64,000 bases of DNA from JAWLHU01 sp041690255 (lineage in GTDB: Bacteria; Bacillota; Sulfobacillia; Symbiobacteriales; Symbiobacteriaceae): the NCBI GenBank assembly GCA_041690255.1, contig JAWLHU010000012.1:62001-126000 (forward strand). Direction: 5' to 3'. Each line of letters begins with the position of its first letter. The stretch's first letter is position 1. Shown in pieces: positions 41,126 through 50,101 of the stretch. The position numbers and the translations under genes are program-made. The notes under the pieces are model-generated. The model was not told where the DNA came from. It saw nothing but the letters and a program-made list of their open reading frames with translations, and ran no database searches.

Positions 41126-42047
41126 CGGCTCCACCCCCTGTCGCCGGCAACCACCCCTGCCGGAGGGCGAGAACTGCTTGGTAGTCCTGGAGTATGCGGC
41201 GCTGCTTCGCCCGAAGGTCACTCAGTTCCCCTTGCTGCCGCCGGTTCAGCTCGGCCAGTCTCTCTTTCTGCTCCTGCTCAGCGGCCCGCTCCTGCGTGCG
41301 CAGCTCGGCCCACTCTGCCGCCAACTGGCGCAGCTCCGGATGCTCCGAGCGTGCCAACTCCCGCAGGCGAGCCTGAACCTCCCGGTGCTCCTGCTTCACC
41401 TTGCGCAGGCTGCGGCGCATGGAGCGAAGCTGAACCTCCCGCAGCCGGATCAGGCGGTTCACCTTCTGCTGCTCCCACCGAGACCGGACCTGCGCCGGCC
41501 CCGCATCGGTCAGAAAGCGGTACAGCATTCGCTTGGCGTGCAGAAGCATCCCCTCATTCTGCGTGCGCAGCTTGGGGCCCAAGCTGTCCAGCAGCGGCTG
41601 GACCAGATCCGGCCTGCCCTTCACCCGCAGGAGGTGGCAGAAGGCAGGCGGTCCCCAGTATTCCGCGGTGTCATGCAGCACGGTCGGATCGACCACCTCG
41701 GCAATCCGGAGGTGTGGGCTCTCCTCAACCTGTAGGACATGGCGGAAAAAGGCCTCCCGGACCTCTGGATTCTCCCACTGGTGAAAGAGGAAGCGGGCAA
41801 GCCGGTACTCGCTGAAATGGAACTCCGGGGGATACCGCAACCCGGCCTTGCGAAAGCGCTCGGTGATCACGTCCCGATCGATGAAATCCATCTGTCGCGC
41901 CGCCAGAAAGAAGGCCTGGGCCTCCTCATCGGTAATCCGTGCTGCTTCCGGACAGGCCGCAGACTCCCCCCTCTCGACCTCGAGGAAGGCACTGGTCTGG
42001 GACCGGTAGCCTACCAGTGCTGTCAGATACCGTCGCCGCCTCGTCAA
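41094..42047 (-). CDS. helical/coiled-coil partner protein
   Basis: A ~317-residue protein whose N-terminal helical domain resembles that of the next gene: PEAARITDEEAQAFFLAARQM aligns with PEAAQISDDEAEAFF, followed in both by a helical repeat with FLREH/FFRHV-like ends. Residues ~195-290 form a long charged coiled coil (LRSMRRSLRKVKQEHREVQARLREL). It lacks the RNase H domain. TTG 42047 is preferred (GGAGGTG six bases before); GTG 42056 overlaps that site. It is translationally overlapped with the RNase H-like gene, so the two probably interact. Confidence 0.6.
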   Translation of the reverse strand: MTRRRRYLTALVGYRSQTSAFLEVERGESAACPEAARITDEEAQAFFLAARQMDFIDRDVITERFRKAGLRYPPEFHFSEYRLARFLFHQWENPEVREAFFRHVLQVEESPHLRIAEVVDPTVLHDTAEYWGPPAFCHLLRVKGRPDLVQPLLDSLGPKLRTQNEGMLLHAKRMLYRFLTDAGPAQVRSRWEQQKVNRLIRLREVQLRSMRRSLRKVKQEHREVQARLRELARSEHPELRQLAAEWAELRTQERAAEQEQKERLAELNRRQQGELSDLRAKQRRILQDYQAVLALRQGWLPATGGGADGPRQQGGSV

Positions 42048-42142
42048 TTCGCCCACCTCCAGAATTCTCTATCTATTAAAGAACACGTAGAAATGGGCGA
42101 TAAGGTTCGAACATGCGCGTATCGAAGTTGTCGATTGCCTCT

Positions 42143-42157
42143 ACTCTTTCAAAGAGT
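42143..42157 (+). promoter_or_regulatory. palindromic operator-like site
   Basis: ACTCTTT-C-AAAGAGT, a perfect 15-base palindrome in an AT-rich stretch 58 bases before the oxidoreductase start and ~86 bases before the divergent gene. TATACT lies at 42165-42170. The binding protein is unknown. Confidence 0.5.
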
Positions 42158-42214
42158 CTACGTATATACTCTCAGGGGAAATCGAAATCACGCAGGGTAG
42201 GGGATGATGGCGCC

Positions 42215-43480
42215 ATGGCTCCACTGAGGTTCGCCGTTCTTGGTGCCGGTGGCCGGGGGCACACCTACGGGGATTACCTGTTGCGCAATCCGCAGGCCGG
42301 GGTAGTCACGGCGGTGGCCGACCCTGATTCGGAGCGGCGGAGGCTCTATGCAGAGAAGCACGGTATTCCACCGGAGGGGGAGTTCACCTCCTGGGAGGAG
42401 TTGTTGGCGGCCCGCCCCGCGGTAGATGCTGTCATGGTCACGACGCAGGATCGCATGCACACCGCCCCGACGCTGCGGGCCCTGGAACTGGGCTACGACG
42501 TCCTGCTGGAGAAGCCCATGTCGCCGGAGCCCTCGGAGGTCATGGCCATTGCGGAGGCAGCGGAGCAGCACGGCCGGACGCTGACAGTCTGCCATGTCCT
42601 CCGCTACACCCCGTTCATGCAGGTGGTGAAGCGGCTTCTGGATTCGGGGATCATCGGCCAGATCGTCTCGGTCCAGTGGACGGAGAACGTGGGCTGGTAC
42701 CATGTGGCGCACTCCTACGTGCGCGGGAACTGGCGCCAGGCCGGGGAGAGCAGCCCAATGATCCTGGCCAAGTCCTGCCACGACCTGGACCTGATCCACT
42801 GGCTCATGAATGACGAGTGCATCCGCCTCTCCTCCTTCGGCTCGCTCATGCACTTCCGGCCGGAGAACGCCCCGCCCGGGGCCCCCGCCCGCTGCACCGA
42901 CGGCTGCCCGGCGGAGGCGGACTGTCCCTACAGCGCCCATCGTATTTACATGGGCAACGGCCCGGACTGGGTGAAGTGGCACGTCTCCCCCGACCAGTCG
43001 CCGGATGGGATCCTGAAGGGGCTCCGGGAGGGGCCTTACGGGCGATGCGTCTACCGGAGCGATAACGATGTGGTCGATCACCAGGTGGTCAATCTGGAGT
43101 ACCGGAACGGGGCAACCGTTTCGTTCACCATGGTGGGCTTTACGAACGATGTGACACGCACCGCGAAGCTCTTTGGTACCCGCGGGGAGATGCGGATCCA
43201 CATGGATCGGAACGAGGTCGAGGTGAACGACTTCCTGGGCCGGCAGACAGTGGTCCGACCGGAGGTCCTGCCCGGCGGGCACAACGGTGGCGACACGGCG
43301 CTCATGCGGGCCTTTGTCCACCAGGTGCAGACCAGCGACAGCGGGCTGAACCTCTCCCCGGCCCGGGTCTCAGCCGAGACCCACCTGCTGGCCTTTGCGG
43401 CCGAAGAGAGCCGGCTGACCGGGCGGACGATCGACTTCCGGGCGTATAAGGAGCGGTTTGCGGGCCGGGCCCTTTCGTAG
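42215..43480 (+). CDS. Gfo/Idh/MocA-family oxidoreductase
   Basis: A 421-residue NAD(P)-dependent sugar or cyclitol dehydrogenase: FAVLGAGGRGHTYG Rossmann motif, VDAVMVTTQDRMHTAPTLRALELGYDVLLEKPMSPEP (EKP motif), SCHDLDLIHWLM (catalytic His/Asp region). A Cys cluster CTDGCPAEADCPY at ~227-239 suggests a bound metal, as seen in a subset of the family. The substrate is not determinable. ATG 42215 was chosen over the open frame from 42113 because the Rossmann fold begins here. Confidence 0.9.
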   Translation: MAPLRFAVLGAGGRGHTYGDYLLRNPQAGVVTAVADPDSERRRLYAEKHGIPPEGEFTSWEELLAARPAVDAVMVTTQDRMHTAPTLRALELGYDVLLEKPMSPEPSEVMAIAEAAEQHGRTLTVCHVLRYTPFMQVVKRLLDSGIIGQIVSVQWTENVGWYHVAHSYVRGNWRQAGESSPMILAKSCHDLDLIHWLMNDECIRLSSFGSLMHFRPENAPPGAPARCTDGCPAEADCPYSAHRIYMGNGPDWVKWHVSPDQSPDGILKGLREGPYGRCVYRSDNDVVDHQVVNLEYRNGATVSFTMVGFTNDVTRTAKLFGTRGEMRIHMDRNEVEVNDFLGRQTVVRPEVLPGGHNGGDTALMRAFVHQVQTSDSGLNLSPARVSAETHLLAFAAEESRLTGRTIDFRAYKERFAGRALS

Positions 43481-43491
43481 GAGGTGCGGGT

Positions 43492-44124
43492 ATGGTATCA
43501 CGTTGGACGAGAATTGCTGCTCTGGCCGTTCTACTGGCTGCCTTCGGATGGCTCTACAGCAGCATTTGGGGCAATCCCCTTGTCATCCTTACCATGAAGG
43601 GCCGAGCTCTTGAGTACCTGGCGGAGCGCTACCCGTCCGAGCCCTTTCTTCCGACCAAGACCACGTACGACTTCCTAAACAAGCGGTACGTGACACGGGT
43701 GGAGGCCAGGACCGACCGGCCTGTTGTCTTTCGCGTGGTCTTTGGGCGCACGCTGCAGGGCCATGACGACTATCGCGAGAGGCGGCGCGAAGCCGAGCTG
43801 GAGGAGCAACTCACTCCGGTCGTGAAAGAGACCATGCCGACAGCCAGGGTGGGCTCCTCCGTGGTCCTTCCCGATGCGTCGAGCAGCGGGGTGGTCTCCG
43901 TCTCGGTATCCTGGATCGAGCAGGGCGTGAGCCCCGAAGGGTTTGTGGCAGCGGTCATGGAGATGCTCCCGAACCTGCAGTCCAGCGGGCTGTCGGTCGA
44001 TGAGTACCAGTTCTGGTGCGATGTCGCTGAGGATCGGGCCCTTGCACTCAGCCTGACCCCGGAACAGATGGGCTTAAGCAGGAATGACCTGTTGCCCCTG
44101 GTCGGAGAACCAGGGAAGTGGTGA
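43492..44124 (+). CDS. YfjL-like membrane-anchored protein
   Basis: A 210-residue protein with one N-terminal membrane anchor (IAALAVLLAAFGWLYSSIWG), then GNPLVILTMKGRALEYLAERYPSEPFLPTKTTYDFLNKRYVTRVEARTD, the pattern of YfjL/DUF-type Bacillus proteins with a folded extracytoplasmic domain. AGGAGGTGCGGGT precedes ATG 43492, 11 bases after the oxidoreductase gene. Function unknown. Confidence 0.7.
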   Translation: MVSRWTRIAALAVLLAAFGWLYSSIWGNPLVILTMKGRALEYLAERYPSEPFLPTKTTYDFLNKRYVTRVEARTDRPVVFRVVFGRTLQGHDDYRERRREAELEEQLTPVVKETMPTARVGSSVVLPDASSSGVVSVSVSWIEQGVSPEGFVAAVMEMLPNLQSSGLSVDEYQFWCDVAEDRALALSLTPEQMGLSRNDLLPLVGEPGKW

Positions 44125-44160
44125 TGTGCAGGGAGCCCGGTATCCGTGTTGCCAAGCTAG

Positions 44161-44194
44161 AAGCCCCGCCCTCCATGACAAGAGGGCGGGGCTT
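44161..44194. terminator. bidirectional terminator
   Basis: AAGCCCCGCCCTC and GAGGGCGGGGCTT, a perfect 13-bp stem around CATGACAA, between the convergent YfjL-like and thioredoxin genes. Confidence 0.8.
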
Positions 44195-44202
44195 CGGTGG
44201 AT

Positions 44203-44532
44203 CTATCGCACGGCACCAGTCTGGCGGGCCACAAACTCCTCCACCTGCTGAACGGTCTTGGCGTCCCGGCTATACAGCCTGTCCACCATCTCTCCGTCCC
44301 TGAAGACCAGCAGGGTCGGGATGCCCTTGACATCGAACCGCTCGGCCAGGTCCACGTTCTGTATGGTGTCGACCTCGGCGAAGGCGACATCGAAACGCTC
44401 GGGAAAGCTGGCGTAGGCCTTCTCAATGCGGCGGCAGTCCGGACACCAGTCGGCGGCAAACTTAACGATCAGGTTGCGGTTTTCGCGAACAACCTCATCG
44501 AACGTCTGGCTGGTGAGCAAGCGCAATCCCAT
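44203..44532 (-). CDS. thioredoxin-family protein
   Basis: A 109-residue cytosolic thioredoxin fold: FDEVVRENRNLIVKFAADWCPDCRRIEKAY with the redox pair Cys30/Cys33 (WCPDC, the same loop as YtpP-type thioredoxins), VDTIQNVDLAERFDVKGIPTLLVFRDGE including the cis-Pro. GGAGGAGGT lies upstream of ATG 44532. It could reduce cysteine partners; a specific client is not evident. Confidence 0.93.
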   Translation of the reverse strand: MGLRLLTSQTFDEVVRENRNLIVKFAADWCPDCRRIEKAYASFPERFDVAFAEVDTIQNVDLAERFDVKGIPTLLVFRDGEMVDRLYSRDAKTVQQVEEFVARQTGAVR

Positions 44533-44697
44533 ACCTCCTCCAGTGTGGCGCGGTTCTTCCTGTTTGGACGTGTACCACTCGGAGTTGGTCACGGGTGGTA
44601 AGCCAAGGCCCGCGAGCGCCTGATGCCCGCGGGCTGTTTCGTTTGGAAGCGAAACCCCCGCACCTTTCTGTCTTATCAACAGGTGTGGAGACTCTCC

Positions 44698-45660
44698 ATG
44701 CCTAAACCATTCAGGAACGACCTGAGTGGGGAGGGTCCGCCCTTGCTGCACGTCATCTACGATCCGCATGAGACGACGACCTGGTATCCGAACTTCCTCG
44801 CCGGCTTCCGGGCAGCGCTGGACCGGGCCGGCGTGCCTTACGAGTACGCCACCCGTATGCCGGAAAGGCCGCACGGTCCGGTCTTCTTCACCCGCTATAC
44901 GGTGCAGAAGCAACTCCTGGATGCGGTCACGCCGCCTGAACACGTGATCATTCACGAGCACGATATCTGGAACCCGTTCACCAATGCTTACGACCCAGCG
45001 GATCTCTGGATTTATGGACACCCGTCGCTCAAGACAATCCTTCTGACCAACCCCTCCATGGCACCCTGGGCCGAGCGCTACCTGCCGAAGGGCTCTCCCG
45101 TCAAGGTGGTCGTGGCCGGCTTTCCGTATGACCACACGCTGATTCATCGCGTGATCAATGAAGTGAAGCCCGCAGTCGAACGGGAGCGACTGGTCGTCTT
45201 TCCCGGAAGGCTGAACGAGTTCTACCAGCCCTACCTCTCGGCTCGCATGGGGTTTGAGCTCCTGGAACGCGGCTACCAGGTCTACATTGCCTCCCCGATC
45301 GATCCGCTCTCCTACTACCCAGTCTCACTCTGGCAGGAGATGGGGCTCCAGGTAGGACGTCTCCCCCAGGACGAGTACTACCGCCTCCTGTCCCGGGCGC
45401 AGGCCGCGATCTCCACCACCACCGGCGGAAGTCTGACGCTGGCGCTCTATGAGGCGCACCTGCTCGGTGCTACCCCGATTGCGCCACACGGCCGGCCGGA
45501 TCTGCCACCCTGGACCGAGGTCTACCACCCCCGCTACGACCTGCTTTCGCCGCGGGAGGCCCTGGAGATGGTGGAGCAAAGGGTTCCGGTCACCGTGGAG
45601 ACCAGGTACTTTCAGCAGGACTACTACGTGGAGCAACTCCTGCAGGCTGTGCCACTCTAG
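44698..45660 (+). CDS. glycosyltransferase-like protein
   Basis: A 320-residue protein of GT-B-like appearance: PPLLHVIYDPHETTTWYPNFLAGFRAALDRAGVPYEYA, LVVFPGRLNEFYQPYLSARMGFELLERGYQVYIASP and AISTTTGGSLTLALYEAHLLGATPIAPHGRPDLPPWTEVY, the last matching the donor-site E/G-rich region of glycosyltransferases. ATG 44698 follows GGAGA. No other surface-polysaccharide gene is adjacent. Substrates unknown. Confidence 0.65.
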   Translation: MPKPFRNDLSGEGPPLLHVIYDPHETTTWYPNFLAGFRAALDRAGVPYEYATRMPERPHGPVFFTRYTVQKQLLDAVTPPEHVIIHEHDIWNPFTNAYDPADLWIYGHPSLKTILLTNPSMAPWAERYLPKGSPVKVVVAGFPYDHTLIHRVINEVKPAVERERLVVFPGRLNEFYQPYLSARMGFELLERGYQVYIASPIDPLSYYPVSLWQEMGLQVGRLPQDEYYRLLSRAQAAISTTTGGSLTLALYEAHLLGATPIAPHGRPDLPPWTEVYHPRYDLLSPREALEMVEQRVPVTVETRYFQQDYYVEQLLQAVPL

Positions 45661-45751
45661 AGAAGGAATGGCCGCCTCTCCCACCGAGAAGACAGTTACA
45701 CATCTCAGAAGATGGTGACAGTGGGGAGGGCAGCGCAACCACCCATGGCAA

Positions 45752-46135
45752 TCATGCTCGCCTGCCCACCCGGTTCGCCAACCGATGACCCAGCCAGACA
45801 GCCAACAGCCCGAGGCTGAGACTGCCGACCACGTTCAGCCCGGCCCATGCCCACTCTCCCGCCTCCATGAGCAACACCGTCTCCACTGTCCACGTCGAAA
45901 AGGTGGTATAGGAGCCCAAGAACCCGACTGTGACCGGGAGATGCCAGGCGGCAGGCATCCGGCCCCGCTCAATCCCGTAGGTGGCCACAACCCCTAGCAG
46001 GAAGGCCCCGGTCAGGTTGGCGACCAGTGTGCCAATCGGAAACTCGACAGGCATGAGAGCGGCGATCCAGATGCCCAGGGAGTACCGGCTCAGCGCGCCG
46101 AGCGCTCCCGCCAAACCGATTGCGACGTACTTCAC
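45752..46135 (-). CDS. crcB: fluoride channel FluC/CrcB subunit 2
   Basis: A 127-residue four-helix membrane protein of the Fluc family: IGLAGALGALSRYSLG, FPIGTLVANLTGAFLLG (conserved NxxG Asn), VGFLGSYTTFSTWTVE (GxxGxxTTFST signature, Na+-site and F- pore). It exports fluoride as a dimer. GTG 46135 overlaps the stop of the upstream paralogue (GTGA), so the pair probably makes a heterodimer. Confidence 0.94.
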   Translation of the reverse strand: MKYVAIGLAGALGALSRYSLGIWIAALMPVEFPIGTLVANLTGAFLLGVVATYGIERGRMPAAWHLPVTVGFLGSYTTFSTWTVETVLLMEAGEWAWAGLNVVGSLSLGLLAVWLGHRLANRVGRRA

Positions 46136-46503
46136 AGCCACCACCCCACTAGCACGCCGGTCCAGGCCAGGAGCAGTCCCGCCCCGGTGCTGACAAGGAG
46201 ATGGGCCCAAGCGAGGCCCGGCGTCCCGTTCCGCCGGAGCCAGAAGATCTCCACCTGCCAGGTGGAAAAGGTGGTAAAGGCACCAAGGAAGCCTGTGCCC
46301 AGAACCGCTTTGAGAACCGGGCTGATCGCACCTCTTCCCAACATAAGACCGGTCAGAAGTCCAAGGAGGAAGGCTCCCATCAAGTTCACTGCCATGGTTC
46401 CCCATGGCAAGGCTGACCCGAAGCGTCGCCCGGCATAGCGGCTCACCCCGAGACGAGTGAGTGCGCCGGCAGCGCCCGCCAGACCGATCAGGAGCCAGGT
46501 CAC
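46132..46503 (-). CDS. crcB: fluoride channel FluC/CrcB subunit 1
   Basis: A 123-residue paralogue of the adjacent subunit: IGLAGAAGALTRLGVSRY, LPWGTMAVNLMGAFLLG, LGTGFLGAFTTFSTWQVE. GTG 46503 has GGGGGTG six bases upstream. Two adjacent, translationally coupled crcB genes are typical of Firmicutes with heteromeric channels. No fluoride riboswitch was convincing upstream. Confidence 0.94.
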   Translation of the reverse strand: MTWLLIGLAGAAGALTRLGVSRYAGRRFGSALPWGTMAVNLMGAFLLGLLTGLMLGRGAISPVLKAVLGTGFLGAFTTFSTWQVEIFWLRRNGTPGLAWAHLLVSTGAGLLLAWTGVLVGWWL

Positions 46504-46589
46504 GCAATGCACCCCCGCCAAGTTATGTGTACAGGGTAAATCCATCCCCCTACGCCGTCAAGACCGGGAGTTGTTGAGGAGGCAGATCC

Positions 46590-47300
46590 ATGGCCGTCGC
46601 CAGTATCCAGTTCTACAGCCGCTCTTTGAACCGCCAGGTGCACTACAGCGCGCTCATCCCGGAGGACCATCCCTCGCCCTACTCGGTCCTGCTCCAACTC
46701 CACGGCTCCATGGGGAGCCAGAACGACTGGCTGCTCTACAGCAACCTGGCGCGCCACGTCAGCCCTTACCCGTTCCTGGTGATCCTGCCGGCGGGGGAGA
46801 ATGCCCTTTACGCCAACATCCACCCGGACTTGCCATACGAGTCCTTCCTCATGCAGGACCTCTGGACCCATGTGCGGCACACCTTCCGGGTGGATGGGAA
46901 ATGGGCGGTGGGCGGGGTCTCCATGGGCGCCTACGGGGCAATGCGGCTGGCCTTTAAATACCCCAATCGCTTCGCTTCGGTCTGGACCCATTCCGGGGCC
47001 TACCCCTACCTGGATGAGTTGCGTCTGTATCCGGAGACCCCCAACCCCAGTGACTTTGATCTCTTCGCTCTGACGGAGGGAATCGTCGGCCTCCACGATT
47101 CTCCGGCGATCGGCTTTGACTGCGGCACCGAAGATCACCTGCTCGGCCACAGCCGGCGGCTCCGGGACCACCTGCTCCATCTGGGGCTGGCCCACGAGTA
47201 CGCCGAGCATCCGGGTGGACACACCTGGGACTATTGGGACGTACATATTCGCGAAGCCCTGCGCCACCACAGCCGGTCGCTGGGCTACGTCAAGGCCTAA
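46590..47300 (+). CDS. alpha/beta-hydrolase esterase (EstA/FrmB-like)
   Basis: A 236-residue esterase: SVLLQLHGSMGSQNDW (oxyanion region), nucleophile elbow GGVSMGAYGAMRLAFKYPNRFASVWTHSGAY, acid in GFDCGTEDHLL and catalytic His in HPGGHTWDYWD. This pattern is typical of tributyrin esterase/S-formylglutathione hydrolase-like enzymes. GAGGAGG precedes the ATG. The physiological ester is unknown. Confidence 0.88.
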   Translation: MAVASIQFYSRSLNRQVHYSALIPEDHPSPYSVLLQLHGSMGSQNDWLLYSNLARHVSPYPFLVILPAGENALYANIHPDLPYESFLMQDLWTHVRHTFRVDGKWAVGGVSMGAYGAMRLAFKYPNRFASVWTHSGAYPYLDELRLYPETPNPSDFDLFALTEGIVGLHDSPAIGFDCGTEDHLLGHSRRLRDHLLHLGLAHEYAEHPGGHTWDYWDVHIREALRHHSRSLGYVKA

Positions 47301-47305
47301 GGGCA

Positions 47306-47334
47306 ACGGGCAGGGAGAGATCCCTGCCCGTCTT
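47306..47334. terminator. bidirectional terminator
   Basis: ACGGGCAGGGA (47306-47316) and TCCCTGCCCGT (47321-47331) around GAGA, then CTTA; it lies between convergent genes. Confidence 0.8.
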
Positions 47335-48487
47335 AGCGCACCTTCATGCCAAGACCACGGCCCAGGCCGATCAGGCGTACCGCCTCCGCAGTGGCCCGCT
47401 CCAGGAGTTCCGCAGCCTGAGCCATGGCGGCCTCCAGGCTGAGCGGCCCATCGGCAGTGGAGAGCAGGGCGGCGATCCCCCGGTCGTGGAGCAGGGCCGC
47501 ATCCGCCGTGAGAGCCCCCGAGATCACGACCACCGGGACCCCCTGTGCAGCGGCTCGCCGGGCGACGCCGAGAGGCACCTTGCCGGACAGCGTCTGGCCG
47601 TCCGTCCGCCCCTCACCGGTCAGGACCAGGTCCACCTGCGCCAGCAGGCGGTCCAGCCCCGCCGCCTCCCCCACCAGGTCGATGCCCGGCCGGATCGTCG
47701 CCGCCAGGAAGCCGATCAGCCCGGCCCCCAGGCCCCCGGCGGCCCCCGCCCCGGGCAGGTCTCGCACGTCCCGCCCCGTCTGCGCCGCCATGAGGTCCGC
47801 CCAGCGAGTCAGGGCCCGATCCAGCAGGGCGACCATCTCCGGGGTCGCTCCCTTCTGGGGCCCATATACTGCCGCTGCGCCCTGCGGACCGGTCAGCGGA
47901 TTGGTCACATCGCAGGCGACCAGGAGTTCAGCCTGGGTCAGGCGAGGATCCAATCCACTCAGTTCGATGCGCTCAAGCGCAAGCAGTGCGGCCCCGCCGG
48001 GCGGCAGCTCCGAGCCGTCGGCTGCCAGGAGTCGGGCGCCCAGCGCCTGGAGCATGCCGGCCCCGCCGTCGTTGGTGGCGCTGCCGCCAATCCCGATGAT
48101 GATCCGCCGAGCGCCCCGATCCAGTGCGTGAAGGAGCAACTCCCCGGTTCCGTAGGTGCTGGTCACTCGGGGGTCCCGCCGCTCCGGTGGCACCAGCAGC
48201 AGGCCCGAAGCGGCGGCCATCTCGATCACGGCGGTCTCGCCATCGCCCAGCAAGCCCCAGTTGGCGGAGACCTGATCCCCCAGCGGCCCGCGCACCAGCG
48301 AGGTCAGGCGCTCCCCGCCAGTCGCCAAGACGAGCGCATCGACCGTCCCCTCCCCACCATCGGCCATGGGAAGCGGGTAGACTGCCGCACCGGGCAGGGC
48401 GGCCCGAACCCCGCGGCGCATAGCGGCTGCCGCCTCCGCAGCGGTAAGGGAGCCCTTAAAGGAGTCTGGTGCCACAAGGATCCGCAT
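47333..48487 (-). CDS. glycerate kinase
   Basis: Phosphorylates glycerate (GlxK/GarK family, forming 2- or 3-phosphoglycerate). A 384-residue enzyme with MRILVAPDSFKGSLTAAEAAAAMRRGV, PLPMADGGEGTVDALV, IIIGIGGSATNDGGAGMLQALGARLL, LVACDVTNPLTGPQGAAAVYGPQKGAT, LVLTGEGRTDGQTLSGKVPLGVARRA. AGGGGTGATC precedes the ATG. No glyoxylate or glycerate pathway neighbour is present. Confidence 0.95.
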   Translation of the reverse strand: MRILVAPDSFKGSLTAAEAAAAMRRGVRAALPGAAVYPLPMADGGEGTVDALVLATGGERLTSLVRGPLGDQVSANWGLLGDGETAVIEMAAASGLLLVPPERRDPRVTSTYGTGELLLHALDRGARRIIIGIGGSATNDGGAGMLQALGARLLAADGSELPPGGAALLALERIELSGLDPRLTQAELLVACDVTNPLTGPQGAAAVYGPQKGATPEMVALLDRALTRWADLMAAQTGRDVRDLPGAGAAGGLGAGLIGFLAATIRPGIDLVGEAAGLDRLLAQVDLVLTGEGRTDGQTLSGKVPLGVARRAAAQGVPVVVISGALTADAALLHDRGIAALLSTADGPLSLEAAMAQAAELLERATAEAVRLIGLGRGLGMKVR

Positions 48488-48604
48488 ACCTGATCACCCC
48501 TTCTGCCCCGAACCCTTCGCCTCCCGATCCGGCGCTTCCTGCAGGAGTCTTCCAGCCCCTGGCCGAACTGCTTTCGGTACCGTATTGTAACAGGAGGGAT
48601 CTCT

Positions 48605-48970
48605 TTGTATCAAAACCAGCCGCCATACCCCTACCAGCCACAGGCTGCCAACCGGAGTAAGACCCTGGCCCTGCTGATCAGCCTGACAATCCTCTATATC
48701 CTGCTCCTCTTCCCGGCGTTTCTTGTGATCATCGCCACGGTCATGGTTGTGGGGGCCGAAGGTAGCTCCCTTGGGATCACTATACTCTGGTACGCCGTTC
48801 TTTTCGGCACTTTGGCCTACCCGATCATGGCCCTTGGGGGAACCGTTGCGGGCTGGATTTTCTTCGCCAAGCAGCAGTACCGGAAAGCGAAGATCTCGGG
48901 TCTGGTGCCCCTGGCCAATGTGGCCCTCGTCCTCGTTGCGATTGCAATGGTTTTCGTCTTTGGGGAGTAG
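48605..48970 (+). CDS. small membrane protein
   Basis: A 121-residue protein: a Pro/Tyr/Gln-rich cytosolic start (YQNQPPYPYQPQ), then three hydrophobic segments (LALLISLTILYILLLFPAFLVIIATVMVV, TILWYAVLFGTLAYPIMALGGTVAGWIFF, ISGLVPLANVALVLVAIAMVFVF). AGGAGGGAT lies before TTG 48605. Similar proteins occur in many Firmicutes without assigned function. Confidence 0.7.
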   Translation: MYQNQPPYPYQPQAANRSKTLALLISLTILYILLLFPAFLVIIATVMVVGAEGSSLGITILWYAVLFGTLAYPIMALGGTVAGWIFFAKQQYRKAKISGLVPLANVALVLVAIAMVFVFGE

Positions 48971-48972
48971 AG

Positions 48973-49002
48973 AGACCCGACCTCATTGGCGAGGTCGGGT
49001 CT
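48973..49002. terminator. bidirectional terminator
   Basis: AGACCCGACCTC and GAGGTCGGGTCT, 12-bp stem around ATTGGC, between the small membrane protein and the convergent reductase gene. Confidence 0.8.
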
Positions 49003-49008
49003 TGACGT

Positions 49009-50064
49009 TTACTTCGAGGGGAACTTGCCCCGGACGTACTGCACCGGCCACTGGGTCTCTTGCGCCAGTTTGTGGGCGGCCTCCAGCGGGAAGTACGGAT
49101 TGCGGAGGAACTCCCGGGCCATGAGGACCACGTCGGCCTTGCCGGAGCGGACGATCTCGTCGGCCTGTTCCGGCTCGGTGATCAGGCCCACGGCACCGGT
49201 CGGAATCCCAACCTCCCGGCGGATGCGCTCCGCGAAGGGGACCTGGTAATTGGGCCCGAGGTTGGTGATCTGCTGTAGCGGGGAGTTGCCGCCGGAGGAG
49301 ACATCCACCAGGTCGACGCCCCACTCCTTCATCATGCGGGAGAGCTCCACCGACTGCTCGATATCCCAACCGCCCTCTACCCAATCGGTCGCCGAAATGC
49401 GGACCCAGATCGGCCTGTCGGCGGGGAAATTGGCCCGGACGGCTTCGTAGATCCGCTTCAGCAGGCGGGCACGGTTCTCCAGGGAGCCGCCGTACTCGTC
49501 GGTCCGATGGTTGGACAGCGGGGAGAGGAACTCATGGACCAGGTAGCCGTGCGCACCGTGGACCTCCACCGAGTCACAACCGATCACGGTGGCCCGGCGG
49601 GCAGCGGCAGCGAATGCGTTTACGATCCGGTCAATGCCGGCCAGGTCAAGCGCCTCGGGGGTGACCCAGTCGTCGCCAAAGGGAATGGCACTGGGGGCCA
49701 CGCCCACCTCGGGACCCTGGCCCTTGTGGAAGGACCAAGCCTTCCGACCGGCGTGGGCGAGCTGAATGGAGAAGGTGGAGCCCTGGGCCTGCACGAACCG
49801 GGCGATCCGGGTGAAGGCCTCTACCTGGTCATCGTTCCAAAGGCCGAGATCCTCCTCGGAGATACGTCCCCGGGGCTCCACGGCGGTCGCCTCAGCGATC
49901 ACCATGCCGGCGCCGCCCATGGCTCGAGTCCCGTAGTGGATCAGATGCCATTCGGTCGGAATGCCGTCCTTGTTGTAGGCCGAATACATGCACATGGGGG
50001 CAACCACCAAGCGGTTCTTGAGCGTCAGCGACTTCTGCGTCAAGGGTTCGAACAGGTGGGGCAT
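49009..50064 (-). CDS. namA: NADPH dehydrogenase, old yellow enzyme YqjM type
   Basis: FMN-dependent ene-reductase of 351 residues: HLFEPLTQKSLTLKNRLVVAPMCMYSA (Cys near the flavin, YqjM type), YGTRAMGGAGMVIAEATAVEPRGRI, IQLAHAGRKA, GCDSVEVHGAHGYLVHEFLSPLSNHRTDEYGGSLENR, VGLITEPEQADEIV. It reduces activated C=C bonds with NADPH. GAGGAGG precedes the ATG. Confidence 0.94.
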   Translation of the reverse strand: MPHLFEPLTQKSLTLKNRLVVAPMCMYSAYNKDGIPTEWHLIHYGTRAMGGAGMVIAEATAVEPRGRISEEDLGLWNDDQVEAFTRIARFVQAQGSTFSIQLAHAGRKAWSFHKGQGPEVGVAPSAIPFGDDWVTPEALDLAGIDRIVNAFAAAARRATVIGCDSVEVHGAHGYLVHEFLSPLSNHRTDEYGGSLENRARLLKRIYEAVRANFPADRPIWVRISATDWVEGGWDIEQSVELSRMMKEWGVDLVDVSSGGNSPLQQITNLGPNYQVPFAERIRREVGIPTGAVGLITEPEQADEIVRSGKADVVLMAREFLRNPYFPLEAAHKLAQETQWPVQYVRGKFPSK

Positions 50065-50101
50065 GAACAGGAACCTCCTCGTGGGAGTCTGGGTTCGCTC
50101 T

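Noticed and set aside
46504..46590. Fluoride riboswitch upstream of the crcB pair
   Set aside because: A GGGGGATGG stretch is present but the conserved 3' CUGAUGRC-type segment and pseudoknot are not visible.
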